Positions 44,700-55,209 of a DNA stretch of 64,000 bases are shown in pieces. The position numbers and the translations under genes are program-made. Within the stretch, counting starts at the first letter, position 1, and each line of letters starts with the position of its first letter. The stretch comes from Sycon ciliatum (lineage: Eukaryota; Porifera; Calcarea; Leucosolenida; Sycettidae), in NCBI RefSeq assembly GCF_964019385.1, contig NC_088649.1, positions 6,640,951-6,704,950 of the forward strand, in the 5' to 3' direction. The notes beneath the pieces are model-generated. The model was not told the DNA's origin. It saw nothing but the letters and a program-made list of their open reading frames with translations, and ran no database searches.

Positions 44700-45802
44700 C
44701 TGCGCAGGCAAGTACTAGTACATGTATACTGAGTATTACAGAGTATTAGGCTCACTGATCGAGCGCCTGGTTTGAGCCAAAGCTCAGCTTTGTGACCGTG
44801 CAACTTTAAGTGCAAAGTTCCCTACCAGAATTACTGCACGTGATTGTCTTGCAAGTACCAAGATGGCGATAGATGGTACCATCGCACCATTCGGAAATGG
44901 CGACGAAGAGATACAGCTGTATTGCTTGCTAGAAATCATTACATTCTATTCTCATCATGACCTGGCCTGTGGCCATTAGAGAATCACAACTATGGAAGTA
45001 ATAGTTGCCTATAGGCTAGCCCAGCAGTATAGGGATAGTCTGTAAGGTAGTGGTCAAAACACGCCGAACTCAAACACTGGTCGAGGCACAGGGACATCAC
45101 ATTCATGTACGGTCCTTGTATTGTAGCGGGGCTGTAGAATAGTTGTTATGTTGATGAGTAGCGCACCTCACGCGGTTGTAGCAGTGGTTGGCTGATGTTA
45201 CATACATGTACTAGTGTTATCCCGGGCCTCATCATGCCTGAAGGCCACTAACGCAGTACCGATAAGTAATTACTGGCAATTAGCTAAGCATTAGAGCCAA
45301 AGTGCACAATTCACCGTGCACCGTGGTACAGTACCTTACACACAACATGTACAAAAAAGGAATGAAAACCGGGTCTGCGATACCTCGGAGCATCAGGATC
45401 ATAAAAATGCATGTACATGTACATGTAGATGGCCAGACAGAGGTACTGTATACATGCAGTACAAAATGTTAGCGCTCAAATGTAACATTTGTTCCGCCAT
45501 CGTAGTGCTAAAGGGTTAAACGACGTATTGCATGTAATTGTACTGAAATAGACGAAATCACATGGAAACGAGTTATGATAATGATGAAGCAACTATCCAC
45601 GACTGTAATAAGATCATAAGCAGTCAGAAAGAGCGATAACAGGGCACAAACGGGGGCCGGGCACATCTATTTTATTAAAAATTTTGTGGCTCAGTATCCG
45701 AGTTAAAATTGTACTGAAGTACTGTACATGTATTCCTGCCGTTTCCTAGTGTAGTACATGTGCATGTACATAATAATAATAAATAATACCACAGCACGCG
45801 TA
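44700..45802. other. Anonymous non-coding stretch
   Basis: No gene is recognised. TACATGTACATGTA-type words are frequent near 45205, 45412 and 45720-45770. Confidence 0.4.
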
Positions 45803-45810
45803 GGTTCGGC

Positions 45811-45877
45811 CTCATTTCCTCTGTGCTGCGCTGATGAGTTCAAAAAGAACGAAACAGCATGCTGTCCGCAGATTGAG
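45811..45877 (+). ncRNA. Type I hammerhead ribozyme 1
   Basis: Core CTGATGA, stem II GTTC/GAAC with an AAAAA loop, GAA, short stem III formed by ACAG CATG CTGT, cleavage triplet GTC ending at 45866, stem I CTGCG/CGCAG with an outer CTCA/TGAG pairing beyond an internal loop. All invariant positions are present. Confidence 0.93.
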
Positions 45878-46044
45878 TATTTCGCTCCTGCTCTTGTAGC
45901 AGTTGAGCACTCTTGCGTGGGGTAGTGCCTTTGCTGTTTGCGTTATGCAGAGCTCACTGACTTGTCAGTTACTGTTTGAGCACTCTGGCAAGGTACGTTC
46001 GGGCCTGATTGGAAATTTTTATTTCCATTGCTATCAGGTTCGGC

Positions 46045-46111
46045 CTCATTTCCTCTGTGCTGCGCTGATGAGTTCAAAAAGAACGAAACAGCATGCTGTC
46101 CGCAGATTGAG
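46045..46111 (+). ncRNA. Type I hammerhead ribozyme 2
   Basis: Same sequence as ribozyme 1, exactly 234 bp downstream, with the cleavage triplet ending at 46100. Confidence 0.93.
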
Positions 46112-46278
46112 TATTTCGCTCCTGCTCTTGTAGCAGTTGAGCACTCTTGCGTGGGGTAGTGCCTTTGCTGTTTGCGTTATGCAGAGCTCACTGACTTGTC
46201 AGTTACTGTTTGAGCACTCTGGCAAGGTACGTTCGGGCCTGATTGGAAATTTTTATTTCCATTGCTATCAGGTTCGGC

Positions 46279-46345
46279 CTCATTTCCTCTGTGCTGCGCT
46301 GATGAGTTCAAAAAGAACGAAACAGCATGCTGTCCGCATATTGAG
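46279..46345 (+). ncRNA. Type I hammerhead ribozyme 3
   Basis: Another 234 bp downstream, cleavage triplet ending at 46334. Stem I has one change on its 3' side (CGCAT for CGCAG), which weakens one pair. Confidence 0.88.
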
Positions 46346-46558
46346 TAATTATGTGGGTATAATTATACGTTCCGCTTCTGTCCTATCTCCTATGATCAAA
46401 TTCCATTATCAAGATAATTATTAATACGGTGCACTGATGACCTGTGACGCCAGATCATGGATTGTCGTACATGTACATGATTGTACATAATTATTATATA
46501 ACGCAATACTAGTGCAGTACTAGTATAAGATAAACCTTGTTATAGCTCACACCTGCTG

Positions 46559-47515
46559 CAGTGGCGGATCCAGGACTTGGCCGAAGAGGGGGCCCAAGGT
46601 ATCCGCCCCCCCCCCCCCCCAAACAAAACAACAAATACAACAACAACAAAGTCCTGAAGCTGTGAAGAGCAGTTGTTTTTAGGGTCCGGCGGATTCTGCC
46701 GGCAGAAAAATTGACAGAATTCGGTACTTTTTCTGGTAAGTTTCATGGATGTTTGGTATGTGGATAAAAATACTATAGTATGGAGCAGAATTCGAGGAAT
46801 TGCCCGCCATAAGGTTTGTATGATTCTGCCAATTTCACTGCTTTTCGAGCAGAATATGCCACCTTTTCGAGCAGAATCCGCCGGTTTCTAGTTTTATTCC
46901 ATTCTCACGACATTTTCAAACTGCACTGGAACATTTCCACTCGACAGCGGCCGCGACGGACCTTTGGACGGCTCTCCAACGCGAGCTCTCTTATCTACCG
47001 GTCCACTGAAGAACGACCTGATGTCAGACCCTTTCCTCTTCATCTCATATCTGAAGGTAACCCGTTGGCTACAAGCGAAGTAGAGAGCTAGAGAGCGTAT
47101 ACTTGTAGTTTCTGACAATTGAAAAAGAAAAAAGGAAGGACGAAGTCGACAGCACCGTGCACCATACAGGACTTCAGCCCAACGCGATCGCTGCACTATG
47201 TACCAGGCCCTGCATTTTTGGCACGTTTTTCACATGTTTGAAGTACGGCCGTGTCCTCAGGTCGCAGTACTGCAGTGCGTACAGTAGTTGTACACCGGTA
47301 CACAGCGCGCTGACTAGTACAGACTCATGCTCGGTGCGTGACACCATGTACCGGAGTGACCGGACACGTATAAAAGTACCCAGCACGCGTGACCCACTTG
47401 ACACGCCAAGTAATTTCGAGCGCTCATTCTACAGTCTACTGTAATCCTAGACCAAGGTCGAAATTTTCAAAGGGGGGGCCCAGGCCCCCTGGGCCCCCCC
47501 CTGGATCCGCCACTG
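46559..47515. mobile_element. DNA element with CAGTGGCGGATCCAG ends (957 bp)
   Basis: CAGTGGCGGATCCAG begins at 46559 and its inverse ends at 47515. TGCTG flanks both (46554-46558, 47516-47520). Poly-C/G runs lie just inside both ends. It contains a MITE of the 38004 family at about 46690-46890. No transposase is seen; superfamily uncertain. Confidence 0.7.
46690..46890. mobile_element. hAT-like MITE of the 38004 family, nested
   Basis: The interior closely follows 38004-38207 (CAGAATTCGGTACTTTTTCT, CGAGGAATTGCCCGCCATAA). The ends read GGCGGATTCTGCC and its near inverse. The duplication was not resolved. A further short piece lies at 47530-47575. Confidence 0.75.
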
Positions 47516-47887
47516 TGCTGTTCAGGACGAGGCCTTTGCGGATAATGCCGGCAGAACAATTGGCAGATTTCGGTACCCTTCCTCTCTCCGTAGTTCTGCC
47601 CCCCCCCCCCTCCCTCTCTCATTCCTTCTGTCGTCCACATGTACATGTACAGGAGCGATCCGAAAGAATACTAGTACATGACTGACGTTAGGTGAAGTCT
47701 AAAAACTCCCCTAGCATGCTGAGGGTCAGAACCGGGTTCAACACGTATAATTATGATTCAGATAGTCCCAACGGACCAGGGCTCTACCAACCGTGGATGG
47801 TTGTAAACCAACAACATGATTGTACATGTATATGACGTGGGTCTGCGGACTCTATCCAGGCGGAGGAACACAACCAAATGTCATCGG

Positions 47888-47959
47888 GCGTTGCTGGTGT
47901 AATGGTTAGCATAGTTGCCTTCCAAGCAGTTGATCCGGGTTCGATTCCCGGGCGACGCA
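47888..47959 (+). tRNA. tRNA-Gly(TCC), copy 1
   Basis: A 72-base cloverleaf: acceptor GCGTTGC/GCGACGC, A box TGGTGTAATGGTTAGC, anticodon loop CTTCCAA with TCC, T-arm CCGGGTTCGATTCCCGG, discriminator A. A run of five T follows as Pol III terminator. Confidence 0.95.
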
Positions 47960-48224
47960 CAGCTTTTTGTTCCACCTTGTGGGATTGTTCCTTTTCTGTG
48001 ATGGTGTGGAGAAAGTCTTCCTTTTTCTTTTTTTCTTCTTTTTTCTTTTTGGTTTACCGTTCTCGGGGCCTTCTATTCGGTACTCTTTGTAGTTGTACTT
48101 CTGTACTGTTGAGCTATCCGAATTCAAATAAACACTAAAAAAAACGTGCAGACTGGCATAGCATCAAAAGAAAGAGTCGAAAAAAGGTTTCAAGAGAATA
48201 AGAAAAAGGCAGCGCAAAAAGCTG

Positions 48225-48296
48225 TGCGTCGCCCGGGAATCGAACCCGGATCAACTGCTTGGAAGGCAACTATGCTAACCATTACACCAGCAACGC
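48225..48296 (-). tRNA. tRNA-Gly(TCC), copy 2
   Basis: Identical cloverleaf on the minus strand. The downstream minus-strand sequence reads CAGCTTTTTGCG, which includes a T terminator. Confidence 0.95.
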
Positions 48297-48788
48297 CAGA
48301 TGATGATGCCCACTTACTTCCGGAGACTTGAGGAAGCTACAAAACTTCAGAAATCTACATGATTGTATGTTTCGTGAGGCCGAACCTATCATCTTTGTTG
48401 GCATCGTAAGCTCCAGAAAAAGAAAGAGATTTGTCAACAAAACATCAGAAGCCGTATGTTGTCTCCGAAGCGAAGCCGGATCAATGGCTGGGTGATAAAC
48501 AGAGATAGCAAGTGTAGAGTACATAGTGACGACTGTGACCCTTAGTGGTAGCCACTAGAGTCTGAACTAACTGAAGCAGCAAAGCCTGCTGACCATCTGG
48601 TTCGGGTCACTATAAGGTTTCCGAAACTGACCTTCCATTAGTATAGTAGTAAAGTATTTTATTCATATTTCTCTAGGGCAGTCCCCACAGACCTATGGTC
48701 TCCTTACGGGGTACCCTTGCGATACGAGATTGACTTGGTGAAGCAGCAAGGCGGACCGATGCCGGAACTGAGTTCCAACCGGGTCAGT

Positions 48789-48893
48789 TTTAGGAGTGGG
48801 TTTGCTCCCACACTGGAGCTCGCGCTATTCCGCCGACTTGACTTGCGAAATAGTAATAGCGAGAGCTCCTGGGGAGCAAACCCATTCCTAAAA
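48789..48893. repeat. Imperfect hairpin, arms about 42 bp
   Basis: TTTTAGGAGTGGGTTTGCTC and the following bases pair with the segment ending GAGCAAACCCATTCCTAAAA, leaving about 20 unpaired bases in the centre. It could be a short MITE or a transcribed hairpin. Confidence 0.75.
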
Positions 48894-49191
48894 AAACCAT
48901 CGCCGAAGTCGCAACCACTATTTTGACCATCTATTGTTTCTAAAATTTCCAAATGACTACTTGTACCACTTCCATTAATTTTGTACTTGAATTCTCCAGT
49001 CGAAAATAACACTTTTCTGCCCGTAGTGATGGTGCGGAGGAAGTCTGCCTAAACGTGCAGACTGGAGTAGCAGCTAGAGTTTTGCCTGCTTTTCGCGCTA
49101 GCTGCTCACAATTTCTCCTTGGGCACCCTGTAAGAAGGCCATAGGCCTGTTGGGTATACCCAAGTAAAATAATAAAATACTTGTACTACTA

Positions 49192-49313
49192 CAGTGCATT
49201 TCAAAACTATAGACGCGTAGGGTTTTTGAAATATTTCAAATTTGGCTGGAACTTTTTGAGAATAGTTTTCGGAATATTGCTCAGCATCGCTCCACAATTC
49301 CCGGGCGACGCAC
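49192..49313. mobile_element. Truncated MITE of the 16074 family joined to a tRNA-Gly 3' end
   Basis: Positions 49192-49298 hold CAGTGCATTTCAAAACTATA and, directly inward, the opposite-arm sequence of the 16074 MITE. At about 49299 this changes to TTCCCGGGCGACGCA, the 3' end of the local tRNA-Gly, followed by a T run. TA precedes the MITE. Confidence 0.75.
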
Positions 49314-50234
49314 ATGCTTTTTTATTAACCTTTTTACAGAATGAAGAAGAGCATCCCTGAAACTCTCCACTGCAGCGTTTTCTTTACACATGTGAACACA
49401 TCCGTCTCCGACATACCGGTATTCGCAAATGAAGAAGGGCTTACGATTTTTTCGCGGAAATTCTTCTTTTTTTGCTGGCCACTTTATTGCCATACATGAG
49501 ATACAGTATGCTGTAGGGAGGTACGCACTACGTTGCTGAATGCTATACGGCCCACTGAGATTTCCTCGGCAGTGGATCCAGGAGAGATGGGAACCGTGGA
49601 CGTCGCCATCCAGTGGAAATTGTAGCATCAGAAAAGCCGAGTGTGGTCATATCCCAGGGAGCCGGTACTAGTACTCATTACCACAATACTGTTATACTTC
49701 CCAATCCGTTGCTTCCAAAAATGGCAACTTTGTCCAGTATACCCTATCCTTGGTCATGTACATACAATTATCCCTTTACTGTGCATAGTTCGAAACTCCC
49801 CCCTCCACACACACACACACAATGGTTGCCTCTTTGCTTTGTCATACCACAACCATTCAATGCGGTGAACCCCTGGATAGGCGATTTGCCTTTGGGTCAT
49901 CCTATTAAAGTTAGTCACGTGATGATTTCATGGATCTTCCTTTCATGGATCTTCCTTTCATGGATCTTCCTTGTCAGTTTCAGGGTGTTTGTGCCTAGTT
50001 GTCTGATCTGATTGGTATACTTGTAGTCTTGTACTCCGATCAGACCCTGATGAAGGAGAGATTGTTTGATAATATCAAGAGTTCATGAACTCTTCATGAA
50101 CTCTTGATACTATGTACAGATCTTTGGTCCAGAGACGCGTAGAAGGACTGATTGTTGGGCTGGAAAGCAGAGTCGGTGTGTCACACTTTGCAGCTTTCCC
50201 AAGTTCTTCAAAAGCTGTGGAGAAATACAAGCGG
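49314..50234. other. Non-coding stretch with a short 15-bp tandem repeat
   Basis: TTCATGGATCTTCCT is repeated three times at about 49926-49970. An inverted word AGAGTTCATGAACTCTTC lies near 50078. No gene is seen. Confidence 0.5.
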
Positions 50235-50306
50235 GCGTTGCTGGTGTAATGGTTAGCATAGTTGCCTTCCAAGCAGTTGATCCGGGTTCGATTCCCGGGC
50301 GACGCA
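50235..50306 (+). tRNA. tRNA-Gly(TCC), copy 3
   Basis: Identical to copy 1 across 72 bases. A run of eight T follows. Confidence 0.95.
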
Positions 50307-50624
50307 CAGCTTTTTTTTGCTGTACCTTTTTCTTCTTCTTTTGAAACTTTTTTTACTCTTACTTTAGACCCATGCTCTAGCTGCTATGTCAGTCTGTACA
50401 TTTAGGAAGACTTCTTCCACACGGTGGCCGTGGGCAGAAAGATTATATTTTCGAGTAAGATAATAAATAGAAATTGAAACTTTTAGAAACAATCGATGCT
50501 CCGTTTCGGAGACCTTACAGCGACCCGAACGCGAACAAGAGGTGGTTTAAGAGACGATCAGCGGGCTCCACTGCTTCACACTCTGATGGGTGTACCACTG
50601 AGGGGCACAGTCGTCATTATGGGC

Positions 50625-50687
50625 CTCTGCTATCACAGTTGCCCGCAAAGTAGTTGATCCAGGTTCGATTCTGGGCAACATACTGCT
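50625..50687 (+). pseudogene. Decayed tRNA-Gly
   Basis: GTTGCCCGCAAAGTAGTTGA followed by TCCAGGTTCGATTCTGGGCA matches the 3' two thirds of the tRNA-Gly copies with many changes, and the anticodon arm is disrupted. Confidence 0.7.
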
Positions 50688-50909
50688 TTATCCGATGTTT
50701 TTGACAATTTTTTCTTCTTTTTCTGGATCGTGAATGGATATTGTCTCTGTGTTATTTCGGCATGTCCAGGAGGAATTCAAATGGATGTCACCTACCGAAC
50801 TTACCGGTAAGATATCAACAAAGATGGTATGTTCAGCCTCACGAAACATAGATTACTGAAGTCGTATAGCGTCTGGTCTTTTCCTGAAGGGATTGAGCAT
50901 CATCAGCGG

Positions 50910-50981
50910 GCGTTGCTGGTGTAATGGTTAGCATAGTTGCCTTCCAAGCAGTTGATCCGGGTTCGATTCCCGGGCGACGCA
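50910..50981 (+). tRNA. tRNA-Gly(TCC), copy 4
   Basis: Identical to copy 1. It is followed by CAGCG and a TTTT terminator. A LINE A-tail (T run on this strand) lies about 40 bp further on. Confidence 0.95.
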
Positions 50982-51041
50982 CAGCGTTTTGCTATTTTTT
51001 CAGTTTAATAAATATTTTGTTTTTTTTTGTTTTTTTTTTTA

Positions 51042-51960
51042 CAATAAAAACAAGTACCAGTAGTTACATACATGGACCATACGAGAAAAAGCAATGATGA
51101 CGAGGCATGAACAAGTGTCTAGTGATTATGGCAGCTTCCGAGACAGCGAGTCGAGCGGATGACTCAGCCACCTCCGGGTGTGAATACAGCCGTCGTGCAC
51201 CACGCAAGCAAGCCACGCCGGCACGGAGAAGGGCAAAGCTGAACCTGCAGCGGATCCATGCCATCACTGCAGAGTATGGCTCACCAGATTTGTCGGAGAC
51301 CATTGCAGCTATTCTCTTGAGGAGAGCGGCAGCAGCTCGACCAGTACCACCAGTTGCTGCGAAAACCACAGGGATGAAGGTTCCACGCTCGACCTCCTTG
51401 ACGCGCTGTTCGTATCGCCTCCGTTTTTCACGTTCATGACGCTGGTAGCAAGCGGTGATGGAAGAGGATCGATTTGAGGGAGCAAAGGGGTTGAAAACCC
51501 GAATATCGAGAAAGACTCTCTCAAACCGACCTCCCCAAACACCACTCGCCGCAACATCAAGTCGAGCCTGGTCTTCTGTGGAGGCAGTCTTGTAGCGGAG
51601 CTGCTCACCAGAGAGCGGTTGTAAGTGTGGCTCGATAGCGACACTATTGGCGACACGTTTCAATAGCGAGGCAGTGATGTCCCGCACCTCATTGTGTCGA
51701 AGTGACGGGAAACCTCCAGTGCTGCATGTCAGGGCATGGGCTACTGTGAAGCTGGCTCCACAGACACAGGTTGACGGTAAGCGAGAAGGCCGCCAGCCAT
51801 AGCGCAGTGCCAAACCATCGCGGAACTCGCTTTTGGATAGCACAAATCCATGACGGGATAGCGGACGACGAGTGAGCCAGCTGGAGGCGCCAGGCTCCCT
51901 TGCCAACTGAATTGTGTGCTGCAAAGTGGGCGATGCGAGTAGTAAGTGCGGGGCAGGTTC
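51042..51960 (-). pseudogene. C-terminal part of a non-LTR element protein, second copy
   Basis: On the minus strand the frame holds LSRHGFVLSKSEFRDGLALR, a finger CVCGASFTVAHALTC, ARLDVAASGVWGG, FLDIRVFNPFAPS and ends SYGPCM at 51064. It shares order and motifs with 26505-27641 at moderate identity. T runs on the plus strand at 51018-51041 look like its A-tail. The upstream RT is absent, so the copy is 5'-truncated. The frame is otherwise open. The D...DxR spacing after the zinc finger suggests a restriction-like nuclease, by inference. Confidence 0.8.
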
Positions 51961-52180
51961 TGGCACACTTTTTGACCTTTGACCTTTGGTCCAAATAAGG
52001 CACACTGTGTCGGTCGTGCTGGGTCTGGCCCCGGGATCCCCCAGAGTTTGACCTTTGACCCCTGGCATGCCATAAATGTCATTCTTAAGGTTCTTTTCGC
52101 CATAGATGGCGAACGTGCACTTGTGCACGTTCGGTGCATTCGCACCGGGGAGTAGTAAAATACGTACTATCCCCTGATTT

Positions 52181-52410
52181 GCACATCGTAGATGTGCATT
52201 GCATGCAGTGAATGACATATTGCGCATGCGTGCATACGCACGCGGAGCGTGTGACCTTCAGTGGTCCTATGCGTGTGGAAAAGACGCAGTGCAACACAAG
52301 GTGTACTAGTACACGTGTCATTATACTACTCCCTGATTCGCACTTCGTAGATGTGCAGCAAACAAGTTCACGTTCCGTGCATTCGTTTTATTTGCACATC
52401 GTAGATGTGC
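52181..52410. repeat. Three small GCACATC-GTA-GATGTGC hairpins
   Basis: Seventeen-base hairpins lie at 52181-52197, 52340-52356 (one mismatch) and 52394-52410. Two are preceded by CCCTGATT. The nearby GTGCACTTGTGCACG and GTGCATTCG words also recur. Confidence 0.8.
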
Positions 52411-53514
52411 ACTGATTGACAAGTTGCCCATGCAGAGCATGCCTAATCGGCTTTTCGATCGGTTAAGAGAATGTTCAAATTCGGCCATATTATGAGCCCC
52501 AAGATCAGAACTCGGCTCAACGTAGTACTTGAAGTCACCGTTCCCATTACGTCATGTACATTTACACACACTCTGTTGAAGCACTGAAACATCGGTTTTC
52601 GGCGAATTCAACAAGCGAAATTTGAAAATTCGGCGAAAAGATAGGTGATTTCTTCAAAACCACTTTCTTCGGCGAATTTTTCGGCCGGCCGATTTGGGAA
52701 ATGCCTACTATCCATGCAGGTGCATTAGATGCATATTTCTATTTTGATCGGGATACAGTAAGAATCAACCGGCTACGCCCGGAGTATCATGCATCAAAAC
52801 AATTATTGAAGGGGTGTCACAGTGAAGCAGTGTTGCTACGCACCGCAAATCCCCTCTGCACTGCACCGAATCTATACTGGAGAATCCAGAGTGACCAGCA
52901 AAGAGTCACAACCCGCACGTATCCAGTCACACTAAGGCATATCCACCATTCCTCACATATTCACTGTAACAAAACACAATACTGTTTACTATAATGCACT
53001 TTTATTTAAATGGACTTGGATGAGTCTGTAGAAGAGAACACAATGCACGCACACGCATGCATGCGCGGGCACACACACACACACACACACACACACATCT
53101 AGGTTATAGTGCTATACACATATCTAGGGTTTAGGAAGCACGAGAATGTGTCGAAGCACCCACACATACCCCTTCATGCAGTGTACTTCAGTAGCCCAAC
53201 ACATTACGACTGCACAGGACCATCACAAAACACATTACGACTGCACTGTTACTACACTACACACACAGTTACTACACTACGCCTGTTACAAGTACTTACA
53301 AATAATTTTGAAACAAATGGCACATCCCGAAGACGGCAGGTCCAGACCTTCATACATCATCATCATCTGTAAAACCAAGCATGAGCGCACACAAACACTA
53401 TTAGTGTCACGAATACGGAAGCAGGGTATTAAAGACAAGAGGATACGAAACAAGTAAGTATCGCTATAACGAGGGGGATAAGTATACATGTAGACAGAGC
53501 AGTGCTTACTTACA
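52411..53514. other. Anonymous non-coding stretch
   Basis: An (AC)n run lies at 53071-53098 and short ACATTACGACTGCAC repeats at about 53200-53250. No gene is recognised. Confidence 0.45.
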
Positions 53515-53655
53515 GGGTCCTAATACGCTCCACGGCGTCCCGGTAGTCGGACTGCAACAGCAGCCCGACCTGCCGGCCCTCCCAGTAACGGGTTAGATGG
53601 GCCGCACCCGCCAGGTGTGCGGCCACGGCTGGGCCTCCCACCAGCCTTTCTCCAC
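53515..53655 (-). other. Open block with splice-like borders
   Basis: The minus strand is open for 47 codons (ending SDYRDAVERIRTL), preceded by TTTTTACAG and followed by GTAAGTAAG, which are consensus acceptor and donor. It lies next to the ATPase-like fragment at 53742-54030. Its product is not recognised. Confidence 0.45.
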
Positions 53656-53741
53656 TGTAAAAACGAAAGAAACCGCAGAAAGCACAGTGTCATAGAGCTC
53701 TTTTGTTGGGGGAGAGAGCTAGGAGCACTGCACACTTACCA

Positions 53742-54030
53742 TTTGTCACAATATATGATGAGAAAGAGGCGGCGCTTGACGCACCGCCTCAGGTGCTGGA
53801 ATAGGGGTATTACCCCTGACATTCGAACGCTACAGTGACAAGTGAAAGCCATTTGGACTGTAATGATACTGAAGTGAAGGTGTGAACCGCAAAGCAAGAC
53901 CTTTACCTTCTTCCTGTCGAATTCGTTCCCCAGCTGCATACCGACATCATCCGCTAAAACCCAATCATACCAAGTAACGCAAAGGTCATCAGTTGACCTT
54001 TTGGACTTTTCAACTCTTATCCAAAACCAC
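53742..54030 (-). other. Packaging-ATPase-like fragment (virus-like fossil, tentative)
   Basis: The minus strand is open across this stretch. It contains WYDWVLADDVG, a hydrophobic strand ending in acidic residues like a Walker B motif, then GSHLHFSIITVQ, which resembles the motif after Walker B in A32/FtsK-HerA packaging ATPases of Polintons, adintoviruses and large DNA viruses. The block ends at GTAAGT. No Walker A is seen within it. I treat it as a fragment; the family assignment is weak and by eye. Confidence 0.3.
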
Positions 54031-54114
54031 CAAGAGGAAAAAACCAGGATGAAGAAGACGTCAGTTGTAGAAGCGTTTGTGGAGGAGTTGTTACATTATT
54101 CTCAGTAAATAGAT

Positions 54115-54898
54115 ATGGCTGATACATTCGGTGTAGACGTGGACGACCGGTCGTGGTCTCTCACCACGGGTCCTTTACTAATAGAAAGGCGGACGCCAAT
54201 AAGAACTGTTGTGGAGGTGGCAGATCAAAACGCGCAGCAAGAAATTTGGCACGTCGATGGTAGACTCCATCGGGAGGACGGACCAGCTCTTGTTGATAGT
54301 AGGGGAGTGTCCGCCTGGTGCTATGAAGGTCGCCTTCATCGCGTTAATGAACGGGCTTGGATAGGACGGGGTAGCATCGAGTACTACCTCAACGGCGCCT
54401 AGAGCCGGCGGTCCTGCAGCCAGTTATTGTGACGCCACATGCTGTATTCTACGGTGGTATCACCAAGGAAGGCTCCACAGGGAGAATGCGCCAGCGGTTA
54501 TACACAGGGAAGGTAACAATCGTGTACGGGAGTGGTACCGATACAACCTTCGGCATAGGGAAGATGGACCTGCTTTCATCTCTCAGGAGGAGGAGGGTGT
54601 CTATCAGTGGTACCTCAACGGGGTGTATTACGGTGACCACCATCAAGACCAGGCAATACACCCCATGGAGCTGCAGTACATCAATGTAGTGCCTACTAAG
54701 GTAGACTCGTCAGCAATAAGTCATGAGTCCAGTTGTGTGATTTGTCAGGATGCCCTGGATCGTCCTCTATCCAAGTTGGAGTGTGGTCATGAATTTCACT
54801 TCCACTGTATCAAGGAGTGGATCAGTTCTGCCCCCAGCCCTACTTGCCTAACCTGCCGCTACTCCATGACTGCCGAGGACTTGGTTGAGTTCTTGTAG
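54115..54898 (+). other. HREDGPA-repeat and RING-H2 gene, virus-like in type
   Basis: Starting at the ATG at 54115, repeats of the type WHVDGRLHREDGPA (also GRLHRENAPAV and LRHREDGPAF) are followed at the C-terminus by a RING-H2 finger (CVICQDALD...CGHEFHFHC...CLTCR, about 54736-54870). Such short repeats are frequent in giant viruses and some bacteria, and small RING proteins are frequent in large DNA viruses, where they act as ubiquitin ligases. The repeats occupy more than one frame, so the gene is either spliced or broken. A host origin is possible. Confidence 0.6.
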
Positions 54899-54984
54899 TA
54901 ATACATGACACAGCTGCATGTAGGCGACTACGAATGACCAGTCATGTGCTACAGACGGACACGGACACGCCACCCTAAGTAGCC

Positions 54985-55209
54985 ATGAGCGGCTCTTTGG
55001 ACAAGGGCAAAAAAGCACCCCGTGGGCGGCCAAGGTTGACACTAGCCACAAGTCTGCTCGCTCAGTTGAATAAGCTGGGTGTGCCCATGAAGACCATGGA
55101 AGACCTTTCCAGGTGCCGGCAACAAGCAGAGGACAAGACAGACTGGAAGAAACTGTGCAGCTCGACACTCGAGGACAAATCAGTATCAGCAGCTACTACA
55201 CCTTGCTGA
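54985..55209 (+). pseudogene. Possible LINE protein C-terminus
   Basis: A 74-residue frame with RGRPRLTL, MKTMEDLSRCRQQAEDKTDW and KKLC resembles the C-terminal tail of some non-LTR element proteins (RGRP...DRxxW). The rest of the element is absent. Confidence 0.35.

Larger units (their letters stand above)
45803..46347 (+). mobile_element. Retrozyme-like tandem array: two 234-bp monomers, three hammerhead ribozymes
   Basis: Three ribozymes with predicted cleavage after 45866, 46100 and 46334 delimit two monomers of exactly 234 bp. The repeats are nearly identical. Tandem monomers of 170-400 bp bounded by type I hammerheads are the known form of metazoan retrozymes, small non-coding retroelements whose RNA is cut into monomers and circularised. 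There is no open frame of note. A diverged single monomer lies at 21338-21559. Confidence 0.9.

Noticed and set aside
46816-47685. Small frames of about 90-100 residues in both strands
   Set aside because: They lie in a non-autonomous element, lack recognisable domains, and overlap one another.
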